DNA from: JASEGV01 sp947085405
GTDB taxonomy: Bacteria; Bacteroidota; Ignavibacteria; UBA10030; BY39
Length of the DNA: 64,000 nt
Direction: 5' to 3'
NCBI GenBank assembly: GCA_947085405.1
Contig: CAMTWO010000033.1
Coordinates: 1-64,000, forward strand
A model generated the notes under the pieces. The model was not told where the DNA came from. It worked only from the letters and a program-made list of their open reading frames with translations, and did not search any database. Shown one piece after another: positions 28,030 through 36,266 of this stretch (position 1 is its first letter; each line of letters begins with the position of its first letter). Position numbers and translations under genes: made by a program.

Positions 28030-28503
28030 TTAGTCTATTTTAAAAATTGTGTTGGGGTCGTTTTCGTGTCGGATTTCGTCAACTTTTTCTTTTTTTTCTA
28101 AGCCCATAAATAAACGATTCGGGTAATTGGTTACCATTCCTAGTTCATTACCAATATTTTTGTATGCGTGAACTATTCCAGGGGGGACAAGGATTGATTT
28201 TGGTTCGTCTTCGCCGGCAGTGATAATCATTTTGTGAAGGTAAGTGGATGAATCTTTCCTGTTATCCCAAAGATAAATTTTAAAAGTTGAGGGACCGATG
28301 AATGCAAACAAATCTGCCTGCTCAACGTGTTCGTGAGGACCCCGTGCAACCTGAGGATTCGTCATTGAAATGTAAGACATTACGGGATGAAATTCTGTGA
28401 GAAGCTCATCGTTGCGAAAAGTTTCAATAAGCCAACCGCGTTGGTCTGAATATTTACCGAGTATTTTAACTACTACACCATTGATTGGGGCGTCTTTGAA
28501 CAT
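28030..28503 (-). CDS. dTDP-4-dehydrorhamnose 3,5-epimerase-like protein
   Basis: 157 residues, an RmlC-type cupin. It shows DQRGWLIETFRNDEL, VARGPHEHVEQADL and a C-terminal region with PPGIVHAYKN. The family acts on dTDP-4-keto-6-deoxyglucose, the product of the neighbouring RfbB, so the pair makes sense. The conserved active-site stretch is PHEH rather than RGLHYQ, so it may be a single-site epimerase or another cupin of the group. It is the first gene of the polysaccharide transcript, with a candidate promoter at 28536-28564. Confidence 0.78.
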   Translation of the reverse strand: MFKDAPINGVVVKILGKYSDQRGWLIETFRNDELLTEFHPVMSYISMTNPQVARGPHEHVEQADLFAFIGPSTFKIYLWDNRKDSSTYLHKMIITAGEDEPKSILVPPGIVHAYKNIGNELGMVTNYPNRLFMGLEKKEKVDEIRHENDPNTIFKID

Positions 28504-28535
28504 CTTTATTCCTAAATAGTTTGAAAATCTGCTTG

Positions 28536-28564
28536 AAAATATGAAAAAAAGCTGTAAAAAACAA
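28536..28564 (-). promoter_or_regulatory. Candidate promoter of the polysaccharide operon
   Basis: Minus strand TTGTTT (28559-28564), 17-base spacer, TATTTT (28536-28541). The predicted start near 28529 would give a leader of about 26 bases before the epimerase-like ATG at 28503. Confidence 0.45.
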
Positions 28565-28639
28565 TGGTAGCAATATGTCCGGTAAGTAATCCTTTTGATT
28601 TTAATGAATATTCAGTTGAATAAATCTACAAAATGCCCA

Positions 28640-28691
28640 AATTAAAATCAAATGGGCTGATCAATAAAAATTTTCTTTTATAAATCAGCCC
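28640..28691 (-). terminator. Intrinsic terminator after the double-receiver gene
   Basis: On the minus strand GGGCTGAT (28684-28691) pairs with ATCAGCCC (28654-28661), with extra A-T pairs inside the loop, followed by ATTTGATTTTAATTT. It separates the signalling module from the polysaccharide operon. Confidence 0.75.
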
Positions 28692-28706
28692 TCATACAAT
28701 TTTGGA

Positions 28707-29861
28707 TTATGCAACTAATACTTCTTGAGTTTTTTTGGTTAATTCGGCGGGCGTAAAAGGTTTAGGGATGATATCGGATGCACCTAAGTTTATCGCTTCG
28801 ATTGCATTCTCAATAGAAGCATATCCGGAAATTATTATTACAGGAATTTCGGGCCAATTGCTTTTTATTGTTTGCAAAACTTCGATACCGCTCCGCTTTG
28901 GCATCTTTAAATCTAATAATATTAAATCGTATCTATTAAGTTTCATCTTTTGTAGTGCGGCATCTACGTCGAATGCTTCTTCAACGGCGCAGCTTTGTTT
29001 AGATAAAATTCTTCGGACACTGTGGCAAACTATAGGTTCATCGTCAACTACTAAAACTGAATGCTTTGCTGTTGCATCTCTGCCCCATAATGCTGCTAAT
29101 GGTATATCCGACCTGCTGAGACAATTAATGTAATCCGAACTTGTTGCTTGCTCAACTTCCGAAATGCTGAATGGCAGGTCGGCATCGATTATCTCGGATG
29201 TATATCGTTTTACTTTAACGGCTTTTGTGTGTTCTTTCTTTTCGAGCGGACATTCACCGGCACATTCACGTCCTTCTGTAACTACACGGCGGCATTCCCG
29301 TTTTCCAAGCTGGCAGTATGCTTTGAGAGCCGCTTTCTTTGCCAATGGTATATCGCTGTGTGTTAAAGCTTCCACATATTCTTTTGAAGTATATTTCGTA
29401 ACTTCGCTTTCACTGAACGGCATATCCACATCGATTATGTCGGAAGTTTGATCATCAACTTTGGGTTCAACTTTTCGTTGTTCAATCTTTATTTGTCTTT
29501 GGGTTAAAGCTTTTTTTGTAGCTTCAGCCAATTCATCGGGAGTGAACGGCTTTGGTAAGTAGCTCGAAGCGCCAAGCTTTGTTGCCTTAACTGCTGTTTC
29601 GATGGATGAGTAGCCGGTAATCATTATTACTTCGAGTTCAGGATAATGATCACGGATAATCTGCATCAATTCCATCCCGTTAGTTTTCGGCATCATCAAA
29701 TCAGTAATCACTAAATCAAATGAGGTTTGATTAATTTTTTTGACTGCATCTTCAACATTCAATGCATTATCGATTTCATATCCTTTGCGAGAGAGAATTT
29801 TTTTGATGCTCTGACAAACAATTTCTTCGTCGTCAACCACTAATATTTTTTCAGTTATCAT
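28707..29861 (-). CDS. Double-receiver response regulator with duplicated box and Cys cluster
   Basis: 384 residues: REC (about 5-120, phospho-acceptor D54), box 1 (139-174), a cysteine stretch (C183, C190, C200, C204), box 2 (221-256), then REC (268-382, D317). The boxes share 22 of 36 positions (TSxIIDxDxPFSxSEV, then YxxxL and SDIPLA). Both RECs keep the acidic pair, the Asp, the Thr/Ser and the KPFTP loop. There is no DNA-binding or enzymatic domain. I do not recognise the boxes. The C-x6-C-x9-C-x3-C spacing could hold zinc or an iron-sulfur cluster. A sigma-54 promoter lies upstream, and the activator and kinase genes are directly adjacent, so it is probably their target. Confidence 0.85.
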   Translation of the reverse strand: MITEKILVVDDEEIVCQSIKKILSRKGYEIDNALNVEDAVKKINQTSFDLVITDLMMPKTNGMELMQIIRDHYPELEVIMITGYSSIETAVKATKLGASSYLPKPFTPDELAEATKKALTQRQIKIEQRKVEPKVDDQTSDIIDVDMPFSESEVTKYTSKEYVEALTHSDIPLAKKAALKAYCQLGKRECRRVVTEGRECAGECPLEKKEHTKAVKVKRYTSEIIDADLPFSISEVEQATSSDYINCLSRSDIPLAALWGRDATAKHSVLVVDDEPIVCHSVRRILSKQSCAVEEAFDVDAALQKMKLNRYDLILLDLKMPKRSGIEVLQTIKSNWPEIPVIIISGYASIENAIEAINLGASDIIPKPFTPAELTKKTQEVLVA

Positions 29862-29915
29862 TTTATTTTTCCTTTTGGTTTTTGTTTAATATCATTTTTA
29901 TAATACATCAATAAC

Positions 29916-29931
29916 TGCAACGGCTATGCCA
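29916..29931 (-). promoter_or_regulatory. Sigma-54 (-24/-12) promoter
   Basis: The minus-strand sequence TGGCATAGCCGTTGCA matches the consensus TGGCAC-N5-TTGCA at all but one defined base, with correct GG to GC spacing. Transcription would start near 29905 and give a leader of about 45 bases with AAAGGAAA before the ATG at 29861. The neighbouring gene encodes a sigma-54 activator, which supports the call. Confidence 0.8.
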
Positions 29932-30128
29932 TCGATGTTGTAGCTGGAAATGATTAGCTATAACCAATTATATTATAATGAGTTATGGGTGGAAAGGTTA
30001 TGGTGATGTGTGAAATTCAAATTTTTTAAAGTTACCCAAAAAATTAGAATGTGCTGAAAAGAGGTGAGTTCGCGGGAAATGGGTAGATAAAAAAAATATA
30101 CACCTGCATTTATTAATGTGCATTAAAA

Positions 30129-31523
30129 TTACCTGGCAATTCCGTATTTTCGCATCAAGGCTTGAAAGTTTGAGCGCTGCATATCGACATCACGTGCAGC
30201 TTTCGATACATTCCAGTTGTTGCGGATAAGAGCTTCTTCTACAAACATTTTTTCTATCTCTTGAATGGAGGCTTCGCGGATTTGCTTTTTTAGCTTTTTC
30301 AGTTCATCAGTATCTTTTGGAGTGATAGAACTGACTTGTGTTTCGCTTTTGAACAGGGCGGCTGAAATATGAACAGGTAAAATTTCGTCTCCGTCAACTA
30401 ATATTGTCAACCGCTCAATTGTGTGTTCGAGTTCGCGAACATTTCCGGGCCAATGATAATTTAGCAAAACTTCAAATGCTTCAGGTCCGATTTTAGGAAT
30501 TGGTTTTGCTAATTTACTGCAAGAAATTTTTAGAAAATGTTTTATCAATTCAGGAATATCATCTTTCCTTTCACGAAGCGATGGTAGTTTAATCGGGAAA
30601 ACATTCAGCCGGTAATAAAGGTCTTCGCGGAATTTTCCTTCGCTCACTAAGTTCTTCAAATTTTGGTTGGTGGCAAAAATCAATCGAACATCAACGTTTT
30701 TAATTTTTGTGCTGCCGACCGGAAGAATTTCCTTGGTTTGCAAAACGCGTAATAATCGCGACTGTACTTCAAGCGATAAGTTGCCGATTTCATCTAAGAA
30801 TATTGATCCGTTATTAGCCGCTTCAAACAAACCTTGTTTATCGGAGGTCGCTCCGGTGAATGAACCCTTCATGTGTCCGAATAATTCGCTCTCCAATAAA
30901 GTGCTAGATAGTGTCGATATATCTATTGCAAAAAACATTTTGTCTTTTCGGTTGCTGCAATTATGTATCGCTCGTGCTGTTAAATCTTTTCCGGTTCCGC
31001 TTTCACCAATTATTAAAACAGTGCAATCAGTCGGGGCGACTTTCCGAATTAAATTAAACACCTCAATCATTTTAGGGCTTTCACCAATAAAGCCTTCGTA
31101 TCCGGAAGTTTCTGAAAATGTGGTATCGTCTATCATGCGCTGCATCAGTTTGCGTTTTTCTAATGCGCGGTTTAGAACTGCTAATAGTTCGGCAGGCGTG
31201 AATGGTTTGGGAAGGAAATCGAAAGCACCCGAACGCATCGTTTCGACTGCTGCTGCAATAGTAGCATAACCCGTTATAATGATTACGACAGTTTCAGGAT
31301 AGCGCTGTTTGATTGTGGCTAAAACTTCAAATCCGCTTATATCCAACATTTTTAAATCGGTGAATACGACATCGAAAGATTCTGATTGCAAAAGTGCAAG
31401 CGCCTGTTTACCCGATGTGCTGTATTTTACTTTGTGTCCAGCACGCAGAAATATTTTTTCACAACTTTTACAAATTACTAATTCATCGTCAACGACTAAT
31501 ATTTTGGCTGTCATAAGTTTCAA
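30129..31523 (-). CDS. NtrC-type sigma-54-dependent response regulator
   Basis: 464 residues: REC (about 5-120, with VVFTDLKMLD and KPFTPAEL), a sigma-54 AAA+ domain (about 140-380) and a Fis-type helix-turn-helix (NWNVSKAARDVDMQRSN) at the end. Walker A is GESGTGKD and Walker B is FLDEIG. The sigma-54 contact loop reads GSFTGA instead of GAFTGA, a tolerated variant in the family. The start overlaps the kinase gene by 35 bases (26 if the ATG at codon 4 is used). It most likely activates the promoter at 29916-29931 after phosphorylation by the kinase. Confidence 0.94.
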   Translation of the reverse strand: MKLMTAKILVVDDELVICKSCEKIFLRAGHKVKYSTSGKQALALLQSESFDVVFTDLKMLDISGFEVLATIKQRYPETVVIIITGYATIAAAVETMRSGAFDFLPKPFTPAELLAVLNRALEKRKLMQRMIDDTTFSETSGYEGFIGESPKMIEVFNLIRKVAPTDCTVLIIGESGTGKDLTARAIHNCSNRKDKMFFAIDISTLSSTLLESELFGHMKGSFTGATSDKQGLFEAANNGSIFLDEIGNLSLEVQSRLLRVLQTKEILPVGSTKIKNVDVRLIFATNQNLKNLVSEGKFREDLYYRLNVFPIKLPSLRERKDDIPELIKHFLKISCSKLAKPIPKIGPEAFEVLLNYHWPGNVRELEHTIERLTILVDGDEILPVHISAALFKSETQVSSITPKDTDELKKLKKQIREASIQEIEKMFVEEALIRNNWNVSKAARDVDMQRSNFQALMRKYGIAR

Positions 31524-33498
31524 TTTCTAATGATTTTATTGGTAGATAAATAGTGAACGTGGCTCCGCTTCCTGTTATACTCTCGACATTGATAGTTCCG
31601 CCGTGCTGCTCAATGATTCCGTAGCTGATAGAAAGCCCTAATCCTGTGCCGTGTTCTTTTGTAGTGAAGAACGGGTCGAATATATTATCCCGTATGTGTT
31701 CAGGTATTCCGGGTCCTGTATCTTTAATAGTGATAACAAGCGAATCGCCATTAGTATCTATTTTGGAATCAATTGTTAAATCGCCGCCACGTGTCATAGC
31801 TTCCGAAGCATTTAAAATTATGTTTATTAAAACTTGCTGCACTTGGTCGGGGTCAACCATTATATCAGGAATATCAGCGGATAGATTTTTTTCAATTTTT
31901 ATGTTTCGAAATGAGGTTTGATTTCTAACCAGAAGAATTATATTTTCGATTAAGGTGTTGATATTGGTCAGTTTTTTTTGGGGTGCAATTTGTTTGGCAA
32001 AATCGAGCAACCGCCTTACAATCTCGCGGCATCGAATCGTTTCTTTCACAATGACTTCAACGTCTTCTCGATTCGGGTCGCCTTCAGGTAAATCTTCCAA
32101 CAGTAAACTGCTATTGGTAAGAATTCCGGTAAGTGGATTGTTGATTTCGTGAGCGACACCGGCGGCAAGTTTTCCAAGCGATGCGAGTTTTTCGGAACGG
32201 AATAAATGAGAATGGATTTTTTTAATCTCGTTTGTCCGCTCTTCAACTTTTTTTTCGAGTTTATTTCCCCATTCTTCTAACTCGAGTTTTTCATTCTCAA
32301 GTTCCTTAGCCATATAATTCAATGAGGATGCGAGTCGTTCAATCTCGCGAGGTGCTTTAAGTTTAAGGTCGTGATTGTAATTACCCGCTGTTATTTCGAC
32401 TGCGATTTCTTCTAATTGTTTAAGCGGTTTTGATATTTTTTTTGCTTGATGAATTGAAACTAAAACTATTAAAAAAATACCAACCAATGTGATTCCAAGG
32501 AATGTAATCAATGTATTGCGTAATAAATCGTTGAACGGTTCCTTAAGAATTCCCACATAAAGAATTCCGATAATTTTATTTTGAATATCCCTGATCGGTT
32601 CGTAAGCACCGATATACCAGGTATTAACTACAAACGCATCGCCAATCCAAAGTTTCCCATCTCGCAGCACAACATCGTTCACTTCTTCTGAAACCAAAGT
32701 TGTAATTGCGACAGTACCGTCCTCGTTTTTTACATTAGTAGAAATTCGCAGATCGTTTTGAAATATTGTAGCAGTGCTGACCTCTTTGCCTTTATATAAT
32801 TTCTGCTCCTGCCTAATTGTTTTAATTTTATCAACGATTTCGAAATTTCTATTCAACAAAATTCCGCCAATTAATACACCTTGAAAAACATTCGAGTCAT
32901 CGAAAATCGGAACGGCTGCCTTCAGCATCATTCCCGATTTTTCGGAAAGCGATGTTCGGGGTTTTGCCATCGGTGTTGGAGTTATTTCCATGTGGGCTTG
33001 GTTGGCAAGGTCGGCTGATTCTTTAAATAATTGGTCTCCTGCTACAACATCAGTTCCTCTTACGATCTGTTTTGTTTTTATCACCCGCTCAACGAATGTA
33101 TCGTTCAACAAATTATCGCCGAACGAATTCGGGTTTCTACCGCGTGAAATAACTTTTCCTTCTTTATCTACAACCGTTAAGATGTCGAGTTGTTCACGTT
33201 TAAGAGTCCTTAACAAATCTTTCTGTAAAAATACTTTATCGTGTTCGCCGACAGCTTTTATTACTAAACTTCGGGCTGCTGTAAGTCGAACAATGCTTTC
33301 GATGTGCGAAATTTTATTTAAGTATATTTCACGAGCAGAACTTAAATCGGACAATACTTTAGTTTCGGCGCGAGTAATAATCTGGTCGTAAATTAATTTC
33401 ACCCCCACGATGCTTGTGATTACTGCGGGAATAATAATAGCAATCGTGAAATAAATAATTAATTGAGATTGGATGCTTTTGGCTGTAAGTGGTTTCAT
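31489..33498 (-). CDS. Cache-domain sensor histidine kinase
   Basis: 669 residues. A first membrane helix (about 14-36) and a second (about 345-367) flank a periplasmic sensor of about 300 residues of the double-cache type, which in other proteins binds small molecules. HAMP, a coiled coil (about 400-440) and the kinase core follow: the H box AAGVAHEINNPLTG, the N box NIILNASEAM, and the G boxes DTGPGIP and GTGLGLSIS. It is coupled to the NtrC-type gene by overlap, so the two form one two-component pair. The ligand is unknown. Confidence 0.93.
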   Translation of the reverse strand: MKPLTAKSIQSQLIIYFTIAIIIPAVITSIVGVKLIYDQIITRAETKVLSDLSSAREIYLNKISHIESIVRLTAARSLVIKAVGEHDKVFLQKDLLRTLKREQLDILTVVDKEGKVISRGRNPNSFGDNLLNDTFVERVIKTKQIVRGTDVVAGDQLFKESADLANQAHMEITPTPMAKPRTSLSEKSGMMLKAAVPIFDDSNVFQGVLIGGILLNRNFEIVDKIKTIRQEQKLYKGKEVSTATIFQNDLRISTNVKNEDGTVAITTLVSEEVNDVVLRDGKLWIGDAFVVNTWYIGAYEPIRDIQNKIIGILYVGILKEPFNDLLRNTLITFLGITLVGIFLIVLVSIHQAKKISKPLKQLEEIAVEITAGNYNHDLKLKAPREIERLASSLNYMAKELENEKLELEEWGNKLEKKVEERTNEIKKIHSHLFRSEKLASLGKLAAGVAHEINNPLTGILTNSSLLLEDLPEGDPNREDVEVIVKETIRCREIVRRLLDFAKQIAPQKKLTNINTLIENIILLVRNQTSFRNIKIEKNLSADIPDIMVDPDQVQQVLINIILNASEAMTRGGDLTIDSKIDTNGDSLVITIKDTGPGIPEHIRDNIFDPFFTTKEHGTGLGLSISYGIIEQHGGTINVESITGSGATFTIYLPIKSLEIETYDSQNISR

Positions 33499-33537
33499 TC
33501 AAATATTACATACAAAAATTCTGTTGAAAAATGCGGA

Positions 33538-33570
33538 AAATTAAACCAAAAAGCAAATATTTGCAAATAT
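33538..33570 (-). promoter_or_regulatory. Candidate promoter with overlapping palindromes, kinase operon
   Basis: Minus strand TTGCAA (33561-33566), 17-base spacer, TAATTT (33538-33543), about 40 bases before the kinase ATG. The -35 box lies in two overlapping perfect palindromes, GCAAATATTTGC (33553-33564) and ATATTTGCAAATAT (33557-33570), which could be an operator. Confidence 0.45.
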
Positions 33571-33662
33571 GTGCTTATTTCTGAAATTCTTATGAATTAA
33601 GGTGAATAAAAAGGACATAAATGACTAAAGGGACTTTAAGCTGATCTTTTAATCCTTAAACA

Positions 33663-34418
33663 TCAAATTATCTCAATCGCATCAACTGGAATCCAGCCAA
33701 CTTTTCCGTCGGCTAAACGGATATTTTTCCATTTATCTACACTATCCAAAATTTCTACTTTAACTCCTTCGTGCAAAATAAACAGGTCGGTTCCGCTTTC
33801 ATCGGGCGAACTTTTGATTGCAACATTAGCCGAAAAAATGATTGCCTCGCTTGTGCTGTTTTCGATTTTGTTTTGTTGTATCGCAAATGTAAAAGTAACG
33901 AGTGCAAATAAAATTAAAAACGTTCCGCTGAAAAAACTTAACCGTCTAACAAACGATTTGCTTGTAATTCTAAAAACAGCTATGCAAAATAATCCAACCC
34001 ACAGAGCAATTATGCTGAATACAGTCCAAGAAGTTGAAGATGCTAATCCGCTTAATGCTTGCCACCATTCAAAGATGAACAAACGGGGGAGAGGTTCAAT
34101 TTTATCGACAACCTTGAGATTAGCGATTTTGAGATTGTAGTTTATATCATCATCGTTTGGTGATAAACGCTTTGCACGTTCGTAGTATAAAATTGAAGCC
34201 GGCAAATTATCGAGTTTGAAGTTGGCGTTTGCGAGATTGTAGTAAAGGTCGGAGTGTTCGTAACCGTTCTTGATTATGTTTTCGTAAATTGCGATTGCTT
34301 TCGAATACTCACCATCACGATAAAACTGAGTTGCTTGATTATATTGATGGCTCACCTCTTCAGCCAACGAAATCGCCGGTAACAGGACAAGTGAAATTAA
34401 CAGAAGTAAATATTTCAT
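33663..34418 (-). CDS. batE: BatE-like TPR and SH3 protein
   Basis: 251 residues: a signal peptide (about 1-19), two or three tetratricopeptide repeats (ATQFYRDGEYSKAIAIYENII and following), two membrane helices (about 122-145 and 155-178), and an SH3b domain at the C-terminus (EGVKVEILDSVDKWKNIRLADG, KVGWIP). This matches BatE of aerotolerance operons, thought to help the Bat complex in the envelope. The start overlaps the batD stop by 4 bases. It is the last gene of the operon. Confidence 0.85.
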   Translation of the reverse strand: MKYLLLLISLVLLPAISLAEEVSHQYNQATQFYRDGEYSKAIAIYENIIKNGYEHSDLYYNLANANFKLDNLPASILYYERAKRLSPNDDDINYNLKIANLKVVDKIEPLPRLFIFEWWQALSGLASSTSWTVFSIIALWVGLFCIAVFRITSKSFVRRLSFFSGTFLILFALVTFTFAIQQNKIENSTSEAIIFSANVAIKSSPDESGTDLFILHEGVKVEILDSVDKWKNIRLADGKVGWIPVDAIEII

Positions 34419-36265
34419 TTAATTTCCTCCTCGATTGTCGAAATTAAATCAACAGTATCGTTATAAATATTTTGCATATCGTGTGTATCAGATGATGGAG
34501 CGAACCTTGCAAATTCGCAATGTTCGAGTGTTATCAGAATTTTGTTGATTGATTCGTCGCTAACATTTCGTGCCTTTAGTGAAATGCTAACAGTATCCTT
34601 TGATAGTTCTGAAAGTTGAATTCCAAGTTTATCTCCAACATATCCCCAAAGAGCTTTCGAGAGTTCATCGTAAAATTCTTCTCTCTTTTTAGCTGATAGT
34701 AAATGCTTTGTAGTTGCAAGCCGTTTCTTAGCGATTTTGGTTGCGCGTTTACTTTTGAAACGGATTACATCGCTTACATTTTGTTCGTAGCGTTTATACA
34801 AAAATATAAATCCGAAAAATAAAAATATCGGTGCAATGCTTAAAGTAATAAAAAGCCCTGACCCAAAAAATGTCTCTCCGTGTTTTTTAAATTTTACCGG
34901 TTCGCTTTTAATGAAACGGATATCCTGACCGAGAAGTTTTATTTCTTCTTTGCTTAAACCTGCGACTGGCGCAGAAACGATTTCAGTCCCTTTTGTAACA
35001 TTGATATTAAAGTCGGGTGAAGTAAATGAAACATACTCTTTTTTTTCCGGATCGAAGTAAGCGAATGAGAAGGAAGATATTTTTTGATTTCCCTGCCGGC
35101 GTGGTATTATCAGATATTCAAAAGTCCGGCTGCCCGAGATGGTATTGGTTGACTGTGAAATGTTGTCTGAAATTTTTGGCTCATAAACTTCGAGATCGTT
35201 TGGGAAGTTTATTTTCAGAGGTTGAATAAGCTTCAGGTTACCCCTTCCAGAAATTTTTACTTTCAGGGTTACGGGTTCGTTCGACTTTGTTTCAGTTTTA
35301 TCGAGCCAAAATTCGGCAGAAAATTTTCCGACGGCACCGCTAAATCCTGGTGGTGGATTCGGCGGTAGGGGACGGACATTTATTTTGAGACTGTTACTTT
35401 TTGATTTGTGTTCTACGTTTTGGACATTCCCGAAGAACTGATCGAAAACATCGCCGCCGCGTCTTCTCGTTTGAACCTGCACAACGAAATCGGCTTCCAT
35501 CGGATCGATCTCAAGCGTTCCGCTTTGCTGTGAAAATAGAGCTGTCTTCTTTAGTGTGGCAACTTTGTATTGAATCCCGTTTAAAACTTCATTTTCAAAT
35601 TGTGGGTTTTTTGGTAACTCAATTTCTTGCGCCCAAAAACCTGTGAAGGCGGGGACTTTGCTAACACCATAATTTGTAATGTTAACACGAGTATAAAGTT
35701 TGTAAGTTGCTGTAATTTGTTCGCCTTGATAAATGCTTGATTTATCGACACTTACACGAATGAAAAGGTTGTCACTGATTTGTTTTGAAATGCTTGCATC
35801 TTCCTGTGATTGAGACGGCTGCTGCTTCGGTTGCACTGACCCTTTGGTAACTTCAATCGTGATGCTGTTTGATTGAATCTTCTTGCTGCCCGATTCTATG
35901 GAAGCTGCACCGATTGTGAATTTACCTTCAGAGCGTGGCTGGAGGATGTAAGAATATGAAATCGATTGCGACATCGCTCCATTTATGAACTGCATACTTG
36001 TTGATTGATTGGGACCCGACAAAACTAAAAAATCGGTAAAAGCCGGTGGTTGAAAATTTTTTCCGCTCCCGTTTAAAGAAAATGTAATTTCGACCTGTTC
36101 ACCCATCGCAATACGATTTCTATCGACAGAAGCTGTCAACGTGCTTTCTTGAGCTATCGCAAATTCAACAGAAGAAATAGCTAAAATCGACATCCATAAA
36201 ACAATCCAAAACAAAAACAAAATATTATGAAATCTGAAATCCGAAATCTTAAATCTAAAATCCAT
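34415..36265 (-). CDS. batD: BatD-like aerotolerance protein
   Basis: 616 residues from the ATG at 36265, which follows the batC stop by one base; a TTG 18 bases earlier is in frame. After a signal-type segment ending SSVEFAIAQ, several Ig-like BatD domains follow (ASVDRNRIAMGEQVEITFSL, VSVDKSSIYQGEQITATYKL, KTETKSNEPVTLKVKI). A membrane helix at about 475-498 and a cytoplasmic tail close the protein. Residues 1-13 (MDFRFKISDFRFH) are encoded by a GAAATC-type DNA repeat, so the original N-terminus was probably different. It acts in the envelope with BatA, BatB, BatC and BatE. Confidence 0.88.
   Translation of the reverse strand: MDFRFKISDFRFHNILFLFWIVLWMSILAISSVEFAIAQESTLTASVDRNRIAMGEQVEITFSLNGSGKNFQPPAFTDFLVLSGPNQSTSMQFINGAMSQSISYSYILQPRSEGKFTIGAASIESGSKKIQSNSITIEVTKGSVQPKQQPSQSQEDASISKQISDNLFIRVSVDKSSIYQGEQITATYKLYTRVNITNYGVSKVPAFTGFWAQEIELPKNPQFENEVLNGIQYKVATLKKTALFSQQSGTLEIDPMEADFVVQVQTRRRGGDVFDQFFGNVQNVEHKSKSNSLKINVRPLPPNPPPGFSGAVGKFSAEFWLDKTETKSNEPVTLKVKISGRGNLKLIQPLKINFPNDLEVYEPKISDNISQSTNTISGSRTFEYLIIPRRQGNQKISSFSFAYFDPEKKEYVSFTSPDFNINVTKGTEIVSAPVAGLSKEEIKLLGQDIRFIKSEPVKFKKHGETFFGSGLFITLSIAPIFLFFGFIFLYKRYEQNVSDVIRFKSKRATKIAKKRLATTKHLLSAKKREEFYDELSKALWGYVGDKLGIQLSELSKDTVSISLKARNVSDESINKILITLEHCEFARFAPSSDTHDMQNIYNDTVDLISTIEEEIK
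36229..36263. repeat. GAAATC-type tandem tract at the batD start
   Basis: Near-tandem heptads of GAAATCT/GAAATCC and AAATCTT. Similar tracts lie at 38131-38157, 40131-40163 and 52796-52820. Here the tract is translated and supplies the first dozen residues of BatD. Confidence 0.7.
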
Positions 36266-36266
36266 C

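Noticed and set aside
30667..31269. 200-codon open frame on the plus strand
   Set aside because: It is antisense to the AAA+ domain of the NtrC-type regulator, which has every expected motif. Its length reflects codon use in the real gene.
33555..33572. Sigma-54 promoter before the kinase gene (AGCACATATTTGCA on the minus strand)
   Set aside because: The spacing between the two boxes is one base short and the GG is AG. A -35/-10 pair fits better.
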